Shown: positions 1-12,100 of the stretch, piece by piece
How the letters are laid out: the number at the start of each line of letters is the position of its first letter
Numbering within the stretch: position 1 is the first letter of the stretch
From: Prinia subflava
Lineage: Eukaryota > Chordata > Aves > Passeriformes > Cisticolidae
Direction of reading: 5' to 3'
DNA length: 64,000 nt
NCBI RefSeq assembly: GCF_021018805.1
Contig: NC_086283.1
Coordinates: forward strand, 20,508,162-20,572,161
Program-made: the position numbers and the translations under genes
The notes under the pieces: generated by a model
Databases searched by the model: none
Seen by the model: the letters and a program-made list of their open reading frames with translations, nothing else
Told to the model about the DNA's origin: nothing

Positions 1-255
1 GTAGTTGTCAAGTGATTGAAAGAATCTCATTACTATGTACCTTTATTCACAGGAGCCTTTACATGATAAAAAATGAAACCCCTTTCAAAACAGAAACTTT
101 GAAGCTTTTGCTTGTGACAAAGGTATCAATAGAAGTTCTGAAGGAAATTTGAATTTTTTGAAAAAATCAAGTTTTATATATTTTTGTTTTTGTTGTTTCA
201 TTAAATATTCTCTGTATCAGGCTATAATTCTGTCTTCTTAATGTTTTATCCCCAG

Positions 256-370
256 AAGAACAGAATCAAACAAGAACCACCTGTGCAAAACGAGAAACCA
301 TACCGTTCCTTATTCATCCTTAACAAAGTAGACCTAGGAAATTTTGGCAGGGAGCTTTAAAAGCCCACAG
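256..370 (+). other. Candidate spliced exon with short terminal reading frame
   Basis: The segment is bounded by a good acceptor (pyrimidine-rich run ending TTTTATCCCCAG at 255) and a near-consensus donor (CCCACAG followed by GTAAGC at 371), giving a 115-bp exon, a typical vertebrate size. The frame starting at 256 encodes 34 residues and then TAA at 358-360. Its composition is protein-like and contains IKQEP, a sumoylation-type psi-K-x-E match, and an NKVDL string that resembles the NKxD motif of GTPases, although nothing else of a GTPase fold is present. The other two frames also contain stops, so if it is coding it would be a last coding exon or a poison exon; it could equally be a lncRNA exon. 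I do not recognise the peptide. The frame also reads back through the acceptor to an ATG at about 244, so a chance frame is possible. Confidence 0.25.
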
Positions 371-715
371 GTAAGCCCTGGGGGGAAACAGCACTGTCTG
401 TTAGCTTAGAAAGAAAGATCTGTGTGGTTTGTTCCTGGGAAATCTGTTTGAAAAGCAAAGTACAGTGGAACCATGGAGAATTTTCCTGGACTTCACAATT
501 TGAGACTGTTTGCATTATCAAAGGCATTTAGCTACAGGGAATAATACAGTGGAAATTTAGTACAGCTCTCCAGATACTGACGAGATTGATATAAATTCTC
601 ACCGCTCTGTAGCATTTTTCACCTTCTAGTAAGAGTCTGTTAAAAAGAAGGAATCATTGCTTTTCTTAGATTATGTAAAGAGAGTTCAGTTCCTAGAGGA
701 ATGGCTTAAAAGTCC
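371..715. other. Non-coding, nothing recognised
   Basis: AT-rich sequence directly downstream of the candidate donor at 371. No repeat, RNA gene or protein-like frame was seen. Confidence 0.5.
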
Positions 716-760
716 TAGGCTGGAAAAGACCTCCAAGAGCATCGAATCCAGTGGCTGATC
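716..760 (-). mobile_element. CR1 LINE 3'-end fragment (old)
   Basis: The sequence GGCTGGAAAAGACCTCCAAG followed by AGCATCGAATCCA matches the reverse complement of the CR1 3' region, whose usual form reads roughly 'ggttggaaaagacctccaagatcatcgagtcca'. The element therefore lies on the minus strand with its 3' end near 716. Similarity fades after about 760; the GC-richer sequence to about 960, with repeated GCTGAG motifs at 790-830, may be further diverged CR1 or unrelated. No ORF survives. Confidence 0.6.
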
Positions 761-3700
761 TTGTATTGATCTGGAGGTTTTGCACTGATCACTGAGCTGG
801 GCTGAGCTGAGCCCACTTCAGGCTGAGCCCAGGTGTGTTCATCCCACCACTCTTTCTGGGTCCAGGTTTGTTCTTCACCAGAAAAATCCTGAAGAACAAG
901 CCCGAAGCCCAGAAGAGGGATGGGCCACAGGGTGGTGGGGATTAGGAGGCCTTTTCTATCTCTGTGTTTATTAAGTCTTTCTATCAATGTTATTGCCTCA
1001 GCAGAAGGCACAGTCTCTTTTTAGTTCTGTGAGGTCACATGAAAAAGAAAAATCAGCTTCACAGGTGCATGTTATTAGACACACAAAGCACTTGTTAACA
1101 GAAAATATGAGATGGCTCACATTTATCAAAGTTATCCCTGGCGTTTCCTTTTGCTCAGCTGAAAACAATATTTTAAGCTCCCAGAGCAACTCGTAATGTG
1201 TGAGGGGGGGAAAAAAAACCAAACAACAACCACAGTTGTTTTTTTTCCTAAAGAACACCCAGAGGAATACGTGGTGAATAAGTTATGTTTGTGGTAAAGA
1301 CCAGAGTTGTCCTAAGAGACATATTTTATGTGTATTTACTACAATTAAGTGGATTTAAAAAAATTTTATCTATATTTTTAATATACTGACAACTAGGGAC
1401 TCTCATAACTCTGAAAACATAAAAATGATAATCCTGACTGTCCTGAGAAGTGATGTTCTGCTATTGACAGAACAGACATTGTGCCACAGGCAAGGCAAAC
1501 ACAAAGGTGGCCATTACCCTCCCATCTGTGGTTTCAGCCTCATGGCAAAAGGGGCTACTTTTAGGGATGAACAATCCAACCCTGGTCAATTAGAGGTCCC
1601 TGTAATAAAACTGCAAAAAGAAGTGTGCTTTAGCCACAGTTTCAGGGATTGTTTTGTCTGTTAATTATTTACTTGAAAACTCTGCCTGAAAGACACTCTC
1701 TTCCCTCCCTCGAGACTGCTATTGTGATGTTAATAAGTATGTGTATGTACTTTGTTTGTGTGTTAATTAAATGCTGTCACTAAAAAATTTAACTTGGATA
1801 GCTCATTCTCAAGATGATGTGTATCAATAAATAAAATATGGTACCTAAAACAAAAGCAGTTTTGCTTGCAGAGAAAGAGAGAAGACGAGCTTTAAAAAGA
1901 AGTCATTTAGTAATTGCATGATGTATTAAGGCTAATAAATCTGCTTAATTGTCACATTTGCCTTAAATTAATAATTTATATCAACATTTGGTGTGGGCAG
2001 ATATGATGAATATTTTTATGTTGCAAAAATCCTGGAGAGTGGCACTTTGAACACTTTAAAAACCAATTAATTGCAAGTCCTCTCTGTTTTTACACATTTG
2101 TGGTAGTAACTGAACAAACAAAGGTGAGAAAATTTCACAGAAACTGGTAGGAAGGACAGAGCTTACACCCATTAAACCCTCCCAGTATATTCATTGTGTT
2201 AATAAGAGGAGTTAATAACGTGCCAGGCTGTGTCTGCTGCTGTGGCAGGTCATCAACACAAACTCCTCACCTGGAGAACTTTACCACCCGTGGGTTTGCT
2301 GCTTCCTGATGCTCCGTTAGCCGGAGAGGAAAGCTGCTCCATCTGACACCAGGGTGTGATTTGGGACTGGCTGAATTCACTGCTGTCCCTCTGTGCCCCC
2401 GTTACACCTGAACTTCACTGCAGCCATCCTCCCCACCCCTGTTATCACCACAAACACGCTGCTTTTTTGGGGGTTTTTTTTTTAATATGTTTACATATCA
2501 TTTAACATAAAGTAAGTGCAATGCTTCAAAAATAGTAATTTGTTTATCACAGGTTTACTGCAAAAACCTGTTTTGAGTGATTTGTAGGTTCCTCTCTCCC
2601 TTGGTGCTGGCCTAGGGAAGCTCATGGCTTTTCTGCTAATGGCCTGACTCTTCTGCTGTTCCCATCCTCCTCCACCTCACTTTACATCTTAATGGTGTAC
2701 ATCTGTTACTGGACAGATTGCACAAGATGAACATAAGGCACTCTTTTCCAGGGTCAGCTAAATTGCCAAGCTAGGTCCACTTAGGCTACCGAAATGTATG
2801 TTCAAAATTCCAAAAATTCTACTAATGACAGATATCTCTGTCATATTATGCTGCATAATAATTATACTTATCCAGGCCTGTGTGAGGTCAGAACACAGCC
2901 ATTGTTTCAGCATCAGCTATATGTGAGTGTGAGGAAGGAATAAGTGTAATAATGTGGGGTTTCTTGTGATATCAAAAATGGAGATTTTTAAACTTTCATG
3001 TTCAAACTTACTTTGTTTAGAACAGCCCATGTGAAGTTTGGGAAGTTTGGAATCAGTAGTTTTGGGGTTTACATGTCTTGAAGCATTATTTTCAAAAGTT
3101 ATGACTGTGTTTAAGGACTCAGCAGATGTTAACAATCACGACAAGATAAAAAGAAACTGGGGCACCTCTTGGCCCACTGTTCTTTGTGTACATGTGTTTC
3201 CTAAGATTTTTGGGTTTTTTTAAACTGTGGGATGAGTGCAGAGTAACAAGGCACTGATTTGTCTTGGTTCTGCACTGTGGAGTCGGACAAGGAACTGTCG
3301 CAACACATGGCTTTCAAATGAGTTGATTGTAGACATATTGTCTGTCAGTCAAAACTACAATATTGTAATTAGAGCAGGCCCTGTCTCTCCATACGTGATT
3401 CAGATGGCAATGAAATAATCTCAAGAGCGAGTTATGGGGATGCTACAGCGTGGATCAAAGCTTATATCCTGCTCTGCTGCAAATTTTAACTAATTCACAG
3501 TTGGAATTACTGAAAAAATCATATTTTATCCTGTCATCTTTGTAGAGTCTTTATATTTTTGAAGGCTGAAGTGTAATATTACACAGGTGTAAACTTTCTC
3601 AGTAACAATATATCAAATTAATGTGTCAGAAAACCCTGAGAAGCTCAAGAAAGTTCTCTCTATTTGTCCTGATTCCTGTTACTGACTCAGTTGGTCACTC

Positions 3701-4083
3701 TACTTGAAATGGGATTTGGTACTGAATAGTTAATTTTTATAGTACAGTTCATATATGAGAAGTCCACAGGATAAAGCCTACACAGGTCTATTCCAAACAT
3801 GGAGAGGAGGGATATGCAGAATTGTTGATGGCGTACAATAAATATGTAAGAAAACAAAAAGGTATTGTTTGAATGCTCCAGAAAGAAAACAAATTTTGGG
3901 GAAGAGAGGAAATTTTGCTGTCATAAAATGAAGCTCCCAGGTTACAGATATTGCCTGTTCTATTCACTGATATGTCACAAAAAGCAGATTTACTTCCAGA
4001 TTGTGCCTGACTCTGGGTCCTGTGACAAGGGAGACGGAAGGAAGATGTTTCATTTAAATAAGGTCTCTTGTTTAAATAAATGG
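761..4083. other. Non-coding, no gene recognised
   Basis: AT-rich intergenic or intronic sequence. It holds a short cluster of GCTGAG hexamers at 790-830, a G-then-A homopolymer junction near 1204-1220, and a T tract at about 2472-2483. The open frames here are short, often overlap on both strands, and have low-complexity or F/S/C-rich translations, so none was kept. Confidence 0.5.
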
Positions 4084-4136
4084 TAATAGATATAAATAAT
4101 AGATAATTAATAATAGATAAATAAGGATAATAGAAA
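4084..4136. repeat. Degenerate AT-rich tandem repeat (AATAGATA-like)
   Basis: Repeated AATAGATA/AATAATAGAT motifs run imperfectly through this stretch, giving about six decayed units. This is a simple-sequence repeat with substitutions and small indels; the exact unit is ambiguous. Confidence 0.6.
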
Positions 4137-4330
4137 GTAGGATCAAAACAGCAGCATAGCACTGATACAACTGATGCTGGTGATGTTCTTGTTGGTCTGC
4201 ATAAAACTTACAGAAAAAATGAATGTTTACTGGATATTGTATTCATCTGGAGGGGAGCCAAGGAGCTCCAGAAAAGACACACAAGATAAAAGCAAACCCT
4301 TGAGACAGTAAAAAAATAATTAAAATAAAA

Positions 4331-4351
4331 GGGGGGGGTGGGGGGGCAGGG
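4331..4351 (+). repeat. G-tract, potential G-quadruplex
   Basis: Eight G, one T, seven G, CA, then GGG on the plus strand. The two long runs can each supply two G-triplets, so a four-tract intramolecular quadruplex is possible in principle. The tract ends an A-rich run (4309-4330) and sits in otherwise AT-rich sequence. Confidence 0.6.
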
Positions 4352-7300
4352 CACAGAAGGAGAATTGAGTTGCTCCCAGAGTCACCCCCCCAGTTCACCC
4401 TGGGCACTACGTATTGTATCATCTTTGGTTCTGTGAGGAGCCCGAATTCATGTCATGGACATAGTCAGTGGCAGTGCTGATGAGTCAGACTTCTGATTTT
4501 GTTATTTACAGGGAAATCATTTGAAAAGTAGTGCCATATGGGATGATGCTTGATTTGTAATTCTAGAAGTTAACAATTCAGTCTCCTGCAAATCCTGAGT
4601 CTGTCAGGGATTTCTCAAGTGATGTGCAGCATAGAAAATGTCCACTTTTATTTTCCTATTCCGAGTGATTTTATACAAATCAGCCCTGGGTCTACTGGCA
4701 GAGGACATAAAAGAACAGGACAGTACAAAGCAGGGAAAAAAGCTGGTTCATTCTCTGCCAGCACCAGCCATGCCCAGAGTTTTTCCCTAACACAATTCAC
4801 CCTTGAGAGCTGAAGTAATATTAATACATTTTTTAAGTTCCTGTGTAAATTTTATTCTTCAGTACTACCATGTTCTGCATCTCTGCATTTGTCATTAAGG
4901 AGTTCAATCCTAATTTAATGTCTTTGTAATAAGATCCTTTCCTTTCTGTGGCTCCTAAGGTAGGGCACTCCTAAGGCAAGGTCTCTATCAACTATGGCCA
5001 GGAAAAGGATATTTTGTTTTCTCCATAATTAAATGCATTATTTTCAAAAGAGTTTTTAGGCATTCAATACTATAATTTTTTTCTAATGTTTTAAAAAACA
5101 GACAGCAATTGAAAACTTCTTGTTTTATTTTAATATACTTATTATAGTTAAGATTTTAGGTTTTTCTCATCCTGATAATTGACCTGGAAATCTAGATTCT
5201 CGTAACTGTCATTTTCTTGGTGAGAAAGAATCCTCAGCCATTTTCAGTCATTAATTTTGCATGAATAGGGGTTCTTTAGCCCTGCACTTATAAAATATAT
5301 GTCATCTCTGGTAGTCTAAAAGTATATTTGATGTCAGAAAATAAAACTGTGACTGTGCCAGTGTGAGGTGGCGGCGAAGCAGGTGGTGGACAGCGATGAG
5401 GAAAGCTCCATCCCAGCCAAGCCTAAGCTTCCATGTTTGTTGTGTACAGATATCTGTCTGCATGCTTGATTTAGCTAGCTAAAAGTGTGGTTTTACACTA
5501 CAAAATGAAACCTTGTCTCCCCAGCCTGGCTCAGTGTGTTCATGTCCACAGCAAAAAGCAGCTGCTGCTGAATTTCCCATTAACGTCCCACCCCTGTGGT
5601 AATTGACTCTTGTTCCAGCCTCATGCAGGACTAGCTTTCAGTGCCGTTCAAGCTGCCTTCTTTGCTGCTTTGCCAAGATTAACTCCTGGAAAATTCCCTA
5701 TGAGCACAGTGGGAGGAGGTCAGGGATGGGGCAGATGCTGCTGCTGACACCACAACAGCCACAGCTCTTGCAAGGGCTTTTCTCAACCCTTTTCATGTTG
5801 CCAAATGAGACTTCATAATTCTCTTTCTCTCTCTGATACACCTTAGAGCGCCATCCAATAAGTCTGCTTGTTTTTCTTTTTCCTTCCATTTTTTTTTTTT
5901 CAATTTGATTATCACTGATTTGTTGTCTTGTTTCCCATGGAGCTTGAAATCACCACTGGCAATGCCAGTGCAGTGCAGGGAATCTCTCATGCACACCTTG
6001 GTGGTACAACTCCATTGCCACTTTGGCACAAATGATTGTTGATTAATAATGCTGAGGGTAGAACCTGGCAGGGGGGGAAATCTTTGCCAATGCTTTAAAA
6101 TAAGTCAGATTTCCATCACCTATTATGTCATTAAAATATTTGTGCTTTTCTCTCCAAATTCGTAGTTGCATTAGGAGCTCCTGGCTTACCTGACATCACT
6201 TCATTCATTGCATCTTATTCATTAATACTTGTCCTTGCTGGAAATGCAGGGCTTCTTCTCAAACTCAGCACAGAAATATTCTAGGTGGACAAGATTTTAG
6301 CTATTTTTTTTAAGTGTCTTTCTTCCTGCACAACTGTTTTTTCCAGCTCTCTCCAATTGGGCTTCATGTGATAGTTTTAAACATAACAGCTTAAGTTAGA
6401 GTTGCCTCTCTTGAAAGATTTGAAAATGTGCACAGATCCTGATCAACATAAATTAGCATGGCTCTGCCTTCTGTTATCAGTTATTTCAACTATATGAAAC
6501 AATCTGTTTCTGTTTCAATATAAAATAAGATGGTGTGCACATTTACAATACATATCACTTCCAGACATAAGCGGGAATACCTGTTGAAGGGCCCTGTGAA
6601 TAAAGACAGCCTGTTAAGGATCTTTTTTATGCATGAGAGGAGCATCCATACAGTCACTGTGTTTGCAGGAACGTGTGGGACTGGTTTGGAATGCAGAACA
6701 ACATTACTGCACTCTGACACAGGCTTTTCCTTATTTATTTATATATTTTTGCTGGGAAGTGAAGGGTTGAAGTGGTGATACCACATCACTATAATCCATG
6801 GGAATTCTGACAATAATTCAAGGGATTCGGGATAAAGCTTACACTGGAAAAAAACATCAGTGGAAAAGTAGGAGCCAAGAACTGCCTGCATGGCTACCCT
6901 GGTATTGTCTGTCCCTTTTCCTTACAGAAGTCTTGGGAAAGGAGGTTGTTGCCAATATTATTAATCTTTATCTTGTTCTGGCGCTTAGCTATCAGGATGC
7001 CTCTGACACTTGATGGAGGCTGGAACAAACTCTTTTTTTGTAATAGAATTTTTATTACTTTGACTAGCCAAGGAAAGAAAGAATGGATTTTGTCAGCATG
7101 TAGTAAATATAAACCAGAACTTTTATTCTTTTCGAAACATTACTTTGCTTTTATTTTTGCTTTATATCTAAAGGATATCAGCAGCTCAGAACACACTTTT
7201 CCATCAACGTTCTTCACTCCAGTGTCTTAAATCTCTGTTGCTGCCTGTGCCACACATCTGCTACTCCATGAGGTGAAGTGTCCCTGCCCAGCAAATGAAC

Positions 7301-8169
7301 ACACAAAGTGTAAGTGAAGCTGCATTTTCTTGAGATATCCCAGGATGCAAAATGGACACAGCCGCCACAGGTGGGAAACCAGAATGTGGGAGCAGGGGGA
7401 AGACTTTCATCTACTCCTCATTTCTCATCCCCATGTGGAGCTCAGCACCAGGGAAGCACCCCGAAGGCTTCCCAGTGACTGCAGTTCTGGGAGAGGGATG
7501 GACAAGTGCCTCCAGATGAGGTGAAAACATAAGCCTTGTCTTTTGTTGGAGTATTTAAACGTTGGGTGAGAAAAGAGGTGTGAGTATGTTGGGCACAAGA
7601 TTCTGGAAATTAGGCCAGGTGAGCGCAAAGAAAACACTCAGATTCTCTCTCCTGCTTTATCTGCTTTGTCCTCATAAGAAACAGCACATCTCTCTTCATT
7701 AAAAAGATTATTTTAAAACAAAAGATTAACTATTAATGGAGAATAATACTAGTATAGCGAATATATATAATAATAAACTCAACAGTCTATATTACAAGGT
7801 TTTTCACCTGAGCTCTGTTGGTAAATGAGTTTATAGAAAGATCTTGAAGTTTATTTTTTTTCCTACTCCATTTATTTTTATACTAGGCCCCAGTGGAGGC
7901 ACCTGGAATATTACAGTTAAAGGCAGCCACAAAAATATGATTATGTTTAACAAATCATTGCTATGCAGTAACAAGGTAAATTGGGTCCATAGAAATAATT
8001 TTCCTAGCATTTATGAAATCTGTTGATAGAGCAAAACACAAAAGAATATTCTGCAAGGTATGTAATTTTGATGTTTTTTAGTAGCTGAGGTATGTGAATA
8101 GATAAATTATCTACTGAGACATCAAAGAGAGGTATTTGTGAGTGGGCAGTGGCTTGGGAAAGAGGAAAG
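4352..8169. other. Non-coding, no gene recognised
   Basis: AT-rich sequence with a T tract at 5889-5900 and short homopolymers. A donor-like CAG/GTAAGC occurs on the minus strand near 6183-6192, but the sequence upstream of it offers only a poor acceptor and no open frame. Frames here have chance-like composition. Confidence 0.5.
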
Positions 8170-8250
8170 TGATTAGTGGAGTGCCACAGGAGATCAGTGT
8201 TGGGACCAATTTTGTTCATTTTGTAAGCCAATGGTCTGGAAAAAAGAAAA
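8170..8250 (+). mobile_element. CR1 LINE reverse-transcriptase fragment, frameshifted
   Basis: GGAGTGCCACAG, then AGTGTTGGGACCAATTTTGT and further on AATGGTCTGGA, match the coding stretch of the CR1 ORF2 reverse transcriptase that normally reads GVPQGSVLGP...FINDLDE, just upstream of the catalytic DD-containing motif. An indel immediately after the CCACAG codons breaks the frame, so this is a dead copy. It is an internal piece of the element; I could not follow it with confidence on either side. The 126-codon minus-strand open frame across 8004-8384 is simply the antisense of this region. Confidence 0.65.
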
Positions 8251-8929
8251 GACCATGCAGCCAAAGGACAGCACACACTTTGGTTCCTGTGTTGGGAGGG
8301 AGTGTCAGGCCATAAAAAGCAATAGGTCACACAGTCAAATTCAGAAAGATTTATCCAAGATTCAGACAGATAAGGAGCTATCATTTTAGATGAGTGGATG
8401 TAAATTTGTGGAAAGATTAAAGAAAAGAAGGAAAATAACCCATGGAAACACTGCAGGAGGATGTTTCTTCACAGGGCAGTGTAGGTTAAAGGAAATATTT
8501 AAAATAATTTTAGTGATTTTGAATGCATATGATTTGGTTTATTTCACTTTTTTAGTGAGGAAGACAGCTGGTTTAAATTCCATGTATTTAAAAGCTTATG
8601 TGAACACTAGACTGAAATGTTTTCCTAAAATCCAGTATCTTCAACTTTCAAGCTGATTACTAGAGGGAAGGTCCTGGGGGTGGTTCTGCCACCTGTTGTC
8701 TCACACAGACCCTGGGACCATGGAAATAAGATCATGTTACAGACGAGGTCAGAGGAAGGAATGGCTCTAAAGGGTAGGCATGATGGAAAATACTGGAACA
8801 TGGATAATTTTAGTCAAGATTTCAGTTCATTGTCTAAAAGCTGAAAATTAATCCCCATTTTTACTCATTTCGAAATTCCCCTCTTCTGTTTACCAAAGGG
8901 ATTAAGTAGGTTCCAGAACCCGAAGCGTG
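8251..8929. other. Non-coding, possibly more decayed CR1
   Basis: No confident feature. Lying 3' of the reverse-transcriptase fragment, part of this may be strongly diverged CR1, but I found no anchor motif. The 88-codon frame at 8390-8656 has unremarkable composition and was not kept. Confidence 0.4.
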
Positions 8930-9180
8930 TTTACTTTTACTTCAACGTTAGCAGAAACGGCAATTGCCAGAAGAGCACAAATTGCCGTCTCTGCAGCAAT
9001 TGTTGCAATTAAATAACAGAGCCATCATTAGACAATCATTAAACTTTGAGCTTACTACACTTCTTCATTGAAATAACATCATCTACAAGCTACCACTGGA
9101 ATATTTTGGCTAAAACTATGGACGAGTTTGTTATAACTGAAATTTAATTTAAAAAATAAACTCTAAGCCAAGTACCCTAA
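8930..9180. promoter_or_regulatory. Candidate conserved non-coding element rich in CAATT palindromes
   Basis: The block contains a perfect 9-bp inverted repeat (ACGGCAATT at 8957-8965 and AATTGCCGT at 8980-8988, 14-nt spacer). Its left arm is nested in a perfect 10-bp palindrome GGCAATTGCC (8959-8968). Two further GCAATT cores follow (about 8995-9011), the last running into CAATTAAATAA. Several ATTA/TAAT homeodomain-type cores follow, and no frame is open across it. This texture is typical of vertebrate developmental enhancers, but conservation cannot be tested here, so the regulatory call is an inference. Confidence 0.2.
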
Positions 9181-12100
9181 TAAGAAACTATCATGCTACT
9201 TAAGGAGATAAAATAAATCTAAACCCTTTCTGAAATAAGGACAGTTTCTACTGAAACCTATTCCTGAAAATTGAGAAATTTCAGTAGTTATTGAATGGTT
9301 TTCCACCTTTTAATGTTTTTGCCCAAAGCTTCACTTCTAGTTTAGAAAGAGATATTTGTCTTGGATATCTCATGGGTAGTGAATGATCTGCTCTGTTCAA
9401 GGTTTTGCCACCACAGCGTCACTTTCTCTCACTTACTCTGCCTTTAATTTCTTTTCTAATGCATCTAAAACTTGCACAATTTATTTAAAAGACTTGATTC
9501 AACACAGGTATTTCTTTTATTCACAAGCCTGAGGTGTATATTGATGCCTGGAAAGATTGCAGCCTGATCCTCGTTGCAAGGAAATTCAAACAAAAAAAAA
9601 TAATCTTATGCTTTGGAGGCTATTGGAAATTTGACCATGAGAATTACTGCTTACTCAGTTGTGCTAATTCCTTTTTAAATCAGTATAAAAAAAAAAGCCT
9701 TGATTATTAGTATAATTAATGTTTTAGGAAATGAGAAGATGATTAGCTCATGGTTGCTTTATGTTGCATGTCTCTAGTAGTGAATAAACAAGAATCCACA
9801 GAACTGATCGTGAGCAAATGCAGTTGCCACGAGCTGTGAGTTCCACAGCCAATGCTCAAAGCTCTACAATTTACCTACTGAGTGCTGTTGAATATTGACT
9901 GGTGATGAAGTGTCTCTCCCTGCAAGTTCCAATGTCAGGACAAGTCATTTCATCTTTGTCCAAATAATGGTGTGTTTTGTTTTAGGTGATATCTGGTTTC
10001 TGAGGCCAATAAATGTCTTTCCTGGTGGATGGATGTTTTATGTGAGGTAGTGTGTTCCCTTTGAGTTATGTGGTATTATCAAAGAAAACCAGAAAAGTAT
10101 ATATTTTCCAAAGAGACGTGTAAAGTTTTGTAATTGTTTTCATGGTTTTTTATATTTCTGCTTCACCTTTTGAGCACTATAAACTGTGATGGTTTTCTTT
10201 CAGCAAAGGTTGAAGGGATCTGTTTCATTTTTAAAGTGTTTTATTTCTTATTTCCTATCAGAGCAGGGAATCAAATGGGGCTGTTATGGAATGTTTTTCC
10301 TGGTGGCATTCATTGCCTTTGAGCTCCCCATGAGATGAGTGGGCTTGAGGAGTGAAGAAGCTTAAAATACAGGTCCTAGTTCTGTATGACTGAAGGCAGA
10401 GAACTCTGATTACCCTGATTAAGTGTAGATTCCTTAGGGATCTCCTGGAGGAGGAACATTAAAGCCATGGAGTGTCTCTAATTGAAACTCATGTGTCTTA
10501 AAAATACAGTTTTGTAAAGGTCCTTCCTGACTTGACAAACATCCAGCACCTTTAATATCTGCCTTTTCAAAGACATTTACTCCAAGTTCACTCCTGTGCC
10601 TTTGGGAGTAGGAAACAACCTTCCGCACATTTCTGGCCATTTTAGGTCCTCACTGAAATTCCATGCGCTTGTGCCAGCTTGGAGAGCAAGGAATCCATGG
10701 CCAGTTTGAGAAGGTGATCTTGGTTTTCTTTTTGACATGTTCCTCTTAGGTTTTTGTCATGTATTTCCTGTTTGAGATGGGGAACAAAAAAGCTGTCTAC
10801 CTCGAGGTGCAGATTCTCTTAAGAGTGTGACATTGGGAGACGGGCACAAAAATACAGAAGTTCCTTGTGAGAGAAATGTTCTAAGCTTTAAAACAACTGA
10901 ATACGTATCTTCATAGTGGACTGCCCAAGAAAACATACGAAAGTGGCAGGATTTAGCTGCAATTTCTGTAAGTTTTCTATGTTTGCCTTTGTTATCTGAG
11001 TCATTTGAGGTGTTACATGTGTGAGTAACAACACCAATATAATCTGACCCACTTGTTCCAATCATTATTGTGTTTGCCAATTTTCCTAGGTCAGATTTGG
11101 CTCAGTTTTATATGTACAGTATGTTTTGGTTTAATTTGCTACAATCTATAACTTGCAGATGAGTATTTTAATTTGTCCTTGGGAAATGAAGCAGGAGAGT
11201 GGATGATGACAAATAAAACCTGTGGGCTAAAGCCAGGCAGTACCAGGGTGCTCGTGTTGCTGGCGAGGGACTTTAAATGGCAGCTTAGGAGATGCTGGGC
11301 AAAACAGAGGAGTCAGTGATTTACAGGAAAATCCCAACAATTTGCATGCCCTGCTTTCAAACCCAGTGTGAGATATCTGGAACTCTTTTCACTATTCACA
11401 GCCCCAGATACAAACTGAAATAATATTTCAAGTTGTGGAAACTGAGCATGGTTTAAAATCAATTAGCAGCTGTGTTCTCTGTTGGTTTTTCTAGTTCCTC
11501 TTTCCCTGTTCTAAATCACAATTTGTGTACTCTGACGCCAGCACTGCTCAAAGCACTCTTTTAGACATCTTTATTAGCTGGGAAATGTTATCGATTGTGT
11601 TTTTCTCTAAAACACCCAGCACTCTCTACTCAGGTTTCTCACTGACAATGAGATCTACGTGCTCTGCAGTGTTGCGACACCAGATCTTGGTCAAACAGTT
11701 GTTTTGTAACGTCACAAGAACAGTGGAAAATTAAATGTTTATTACAGAATGAGGCAATGCTGTTATTCATATTGCAGTAGGACGAGGCAATGCGATCTTA
11801 TGGAGTCTAAAAATAGCTCATCCCCAGTGCAGAAAAATATGTGAAAATATACAGTCTATCCTTTAAATCCACAGCATTAAGTTAAATTAATAGAAGAACT
11901 TGTAGAGTGCATGGTTGAATCCTGAGGGATATAGTGTGATAGTGTATATTTGCCTAAAAGCTCGCTCTGACAGCAAAAACAATGTACCACAGTATGTTTC
12001 TTTCTTATCTAATGGAAAGAATAACACACAGAGGCTCAGTTCTTGTAATGAAAACCCCCACATTAATTTTATTTTTTGATGTGTCATTGTAATTCAAGAG

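Noticed and set aside
6183..6240. Minus-strand donor CAG/GTAAGC with an upstream CCAG acceptor
   Set aside because: The implied 48-nt exon has stops in all three frames and a poor pyrimidine tract; isolated donor matches are expected by chance.
8004..8384. 126-codon minus-strand frame
   Set aside because: Antisense of the decayed CR1 reverse-transcriptase fragment.
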